Under the pieces are notes generated by a model. That model saw only the letters and a program-made list of their open reading frames with translations. It searched no databases and was not told the origin of the DNA. Shown in pieces: positions 5,614 through 6,591 of a DNA stretch of 6,591 nucleotides (position 1 is the first letter of the stretch; each line of letters begins with the position of its first letter). A program made the position numbers and the translations under genes. This DNA comes from Spartobacteria bacterium (GTDB taxonomy: Bacteria > Verrucomicrobiota > Verrucomicrobiia > Chthoniobacterales > UBA10450): the NCBI GenBank assembly GCA_021324035.1, contig JAJPJU010000308.1, positions 1 to 6,591 on the forward strand. The letters run 5' to 3'.

Positions 5614-6474
5614 ATGAGTCTGCTTCGTCTTTTTCTGTTCGTTCTGATCACTCCCGTCTCAGGTTTGGTTGCGTACGGCGAAAACGCGCCTCCGGCTCAA
5701 ACTAACCCAAAACCAACGCCGTCCCTGAAGGTGGAGTCCGGGATCACTTTTGATTGGATCCACGTAGACGGACCTTACATCGCATTGACCTTCGACGACG
5801 GCCCAAGCTCGAAATTGACCCCCAAGCTTCTTGATTTGCTCGCTGCCCATCATATTAAGGCGACCTTTTTCCTGATCGGCGAAAATGCGGCCCAATATCC
5901 CGACATCGTCGCGCGGGAAGCAAAGGAAGGACACGAAGTCGCCAATCACAGCTGGTCGCACCCAAACTTTAACAAAATGTCCGACGACGGCGTTCGAGCG
6001 CAGCTTCGCAAAACCGACGATGCGATAAAATCCGCTATCGGCACCAGCCCCACTTTGCTACGACCGCCCTACGGAAACGTCACCGCGCATCAGAAGAAAT
6101 GGATCAACCAGGAGTTCGGTTACAAAATCGTGTTGTGGGATGTCGACCCGCTCGATTGGCGACGACCGGGACCAAGCGTAGTCTGTAACCGCATTGTCAA
6201 AAACACTCGCGCCGGATCAATCGTACTCGCGCACGACATTCATCCTGGGACGATCGACGCAATGCCGTGCGTGCTGAAGGAGTTGGAAGCCAAGGGATTC
6301 AAGTTCGTCACCGTCTCCGAGCTGATTGCGATGCAAACGCCGCTCCCGCCAAAACCATCGCCGACGCCGAAGTCCTCACCCGCCCCGAAAGCTTCGTTGT
6401 CGCCAAAGGCATCCGTTTCGCCAAAGGCGGTGCCCGTAAAATCGATCTCTCCGTCGCCAACTCCGCAAAATTGA
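5614..6474 (+). CDS. Secreted polysaccharide deacetylase (NodB homology, carbohydrate esterase family 4) with Pro/Ser/Lys tail
   Basis: The 286-residue product has an N-terminal hydrophobic segment (about 3-20), probably a signal peptide or an anchor, then a Pro-rich spacer to about 40. The NodB domain spans about 54-240 and keeps all five family motifs: TFDDGPS with catalytic and metal-binding D61/D62, HSWSHP with zinc ligands H112 and H116, RPPYG (150-154), DVDPLDW (176-182) and IVLAHDIH with H207. It should remove acetyl groups from an N-acetylated glycan outside the cytoplasm, such as peptidoglycan, chitin-like polymer or capsule; the sequence does not say which. Residues 243-286 are a low-complexity Pro/Ser/Lys tail with a six-residue repeat, which may bind cell wall or act as a flexible spacer. 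It is divergent from the kinase gene and 10 bp upstream of the last reading frame, so it could be first in an operon. The ATG is placed directly before the hydrophobic segment; no Shine-Dalgarno is visible. Confidence 0.94.
   Translation: MSLLRLFLFVLITPVSGLVAYGENAPPAQTNPKPTPSLKVESGITFDWIHVDGPYIALTFDDGPSSKLTPKLLDLLAAHHIKATFFLIGENAAQYPDIVAREAKEGHEVANHSWSHPNFNKMSDDGVRAQLRKTDDAIKSAIGTSPTLLRPPYGNVTAHQKKWINQEFGYKIVLWDVDPLDWRRPGPSVVCNRIVKNTRAGSIVLAHDIHPGTIDAMPCVLKELEAKGFKFVTVSELIAMQTPLPPKPSPTPKSSPAPKASLSPKASVSPKAVPVKSISPSPTPQN
6355..6426 (+). repeat. Four tandem 18-bp units coding hexapeptides in the deacetylase tail
   Basis: The coding sequence holds four successive six-codon units with proline at position 5 and lysine at position 6: PSPTPK, SSPAPK, ASLSPK and ASVSPK. 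The last two are the most alike in DNA (both contain TCGCCAAAGGC), which suggests recent duplication, while the first two have drifted. The unit resembles SPK-type basic repeats of DNA- or wall-binding tails, but in an exported protein a wall-binding or spacer role is more likely. Confidence 0.75.
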
Positions 6475-6484
6475 TATTGCCGGC

Positions 6485-6591
6485 ATGATCGCCGACCGAT
6501 ATTTGCAGCTCAAAGGCGAGCTCGAAAGTGGACTCGCCGGATTGATCAAGCTCGGCTCGGAAATGCGCCGCTCGCCCGAGGAACTGGACAC
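6485..6591 (+). CDS. Start of an unidentified protein, cut by the right edge
   Basis: An ATG 10 bp after the deacetylase stop opens a frame that remains open for 35 codons to the edge. The translation (MIADRYLQLKGELESGLAG, then LIKLGSEMRRSPEELD) looks like a soluble helical N-terminus with charged and leucine residues spaced as in amphipathic helices, without signal peptide. Codon use resembles that of neighbouring genes. The close spacing suggests co-transcription with the deacetylase. I cannot name a family from so little; the opposite strand is also open here, so coding is likely but not certain. Confidence 0.55.
   Translation, partial: MIADRYLQLKGELESGLAGLIKLGSEMRRSPEELD

Noticed and set aside
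6355..6465. Short repeats near the right end, considered as a CRISPR array or other non-coding repeat.
   Set aside because: The units are adjacent without spacers and keep the reading frame of the deacetylase, so they are coding repeats.

Overview
The window looks like chromosomal, non-mobile DNA from a Verrucomicrobiota-like bacterium, perhaps the Chthoniobacterales/Spartobacteria branch. The basis is a stand-alone SWIB-domain protein, a small proline-rich lipoprotein ending in GFPPGTEVKDP...KIFLVP, moderately high GC, weak or absent Shine-Dalgarno sequences, and several two-component and PP2C-type signalling proteins. This assignment comes from remembered family patterns, not a database search.

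Layout. Positions 1-1275 hold a leftward pair: a lipoprotein gene followed 18 bp later by aroA (EPSP synthase, shikimate pathway), which runs off the left edge. A 111-bp divergent spacer separates it from a rightward series: a REC-PP2C (RsbU/SpoIIE-type) phosphatase, a SWIB-domain protein, and a secreted thioredoxin-fold protein with a WCGYC active site. The thioredoxin gene ends 20 bp from a convergent leftward gene for a REC-PAS-HisKA-HATPase-REC hybrid histidine kinase. A 226-bp divergent spacer then leads to a rightward NodB-type polysaccharide deacetylase with a Pro/Ser/Lys repeat tail. Ten bp after it an unidentified reading frame starts and leaves the right edge.

How the genes fit together. 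The phosphatase and the hybrid kinase both start with receiver domains and neither has a DNA-binding domain, so both probably act through protein partners. The kinase could phosphorylate the phosphatase's receiver, but nothing here proves it. The thioredoxin-like protein, the deacetylase and the lipoprotein are all predicted to act outside the cytoplasm. AroA is core metabolism. I saw no CRISPR array, transposase, tRNA, rRNA or phage gene.

There is no clear sign of a new multi-gene system. The points most worth a second look are the altered active-site motifs in AroA (Ala at the position of E. coli Gly96, Gly at the usually conserved Asn), the small lipoprotein of unknown role next to aroA, the bacterial SWIB protein, and the hexapeptide-repeat tail of the deacetylase.
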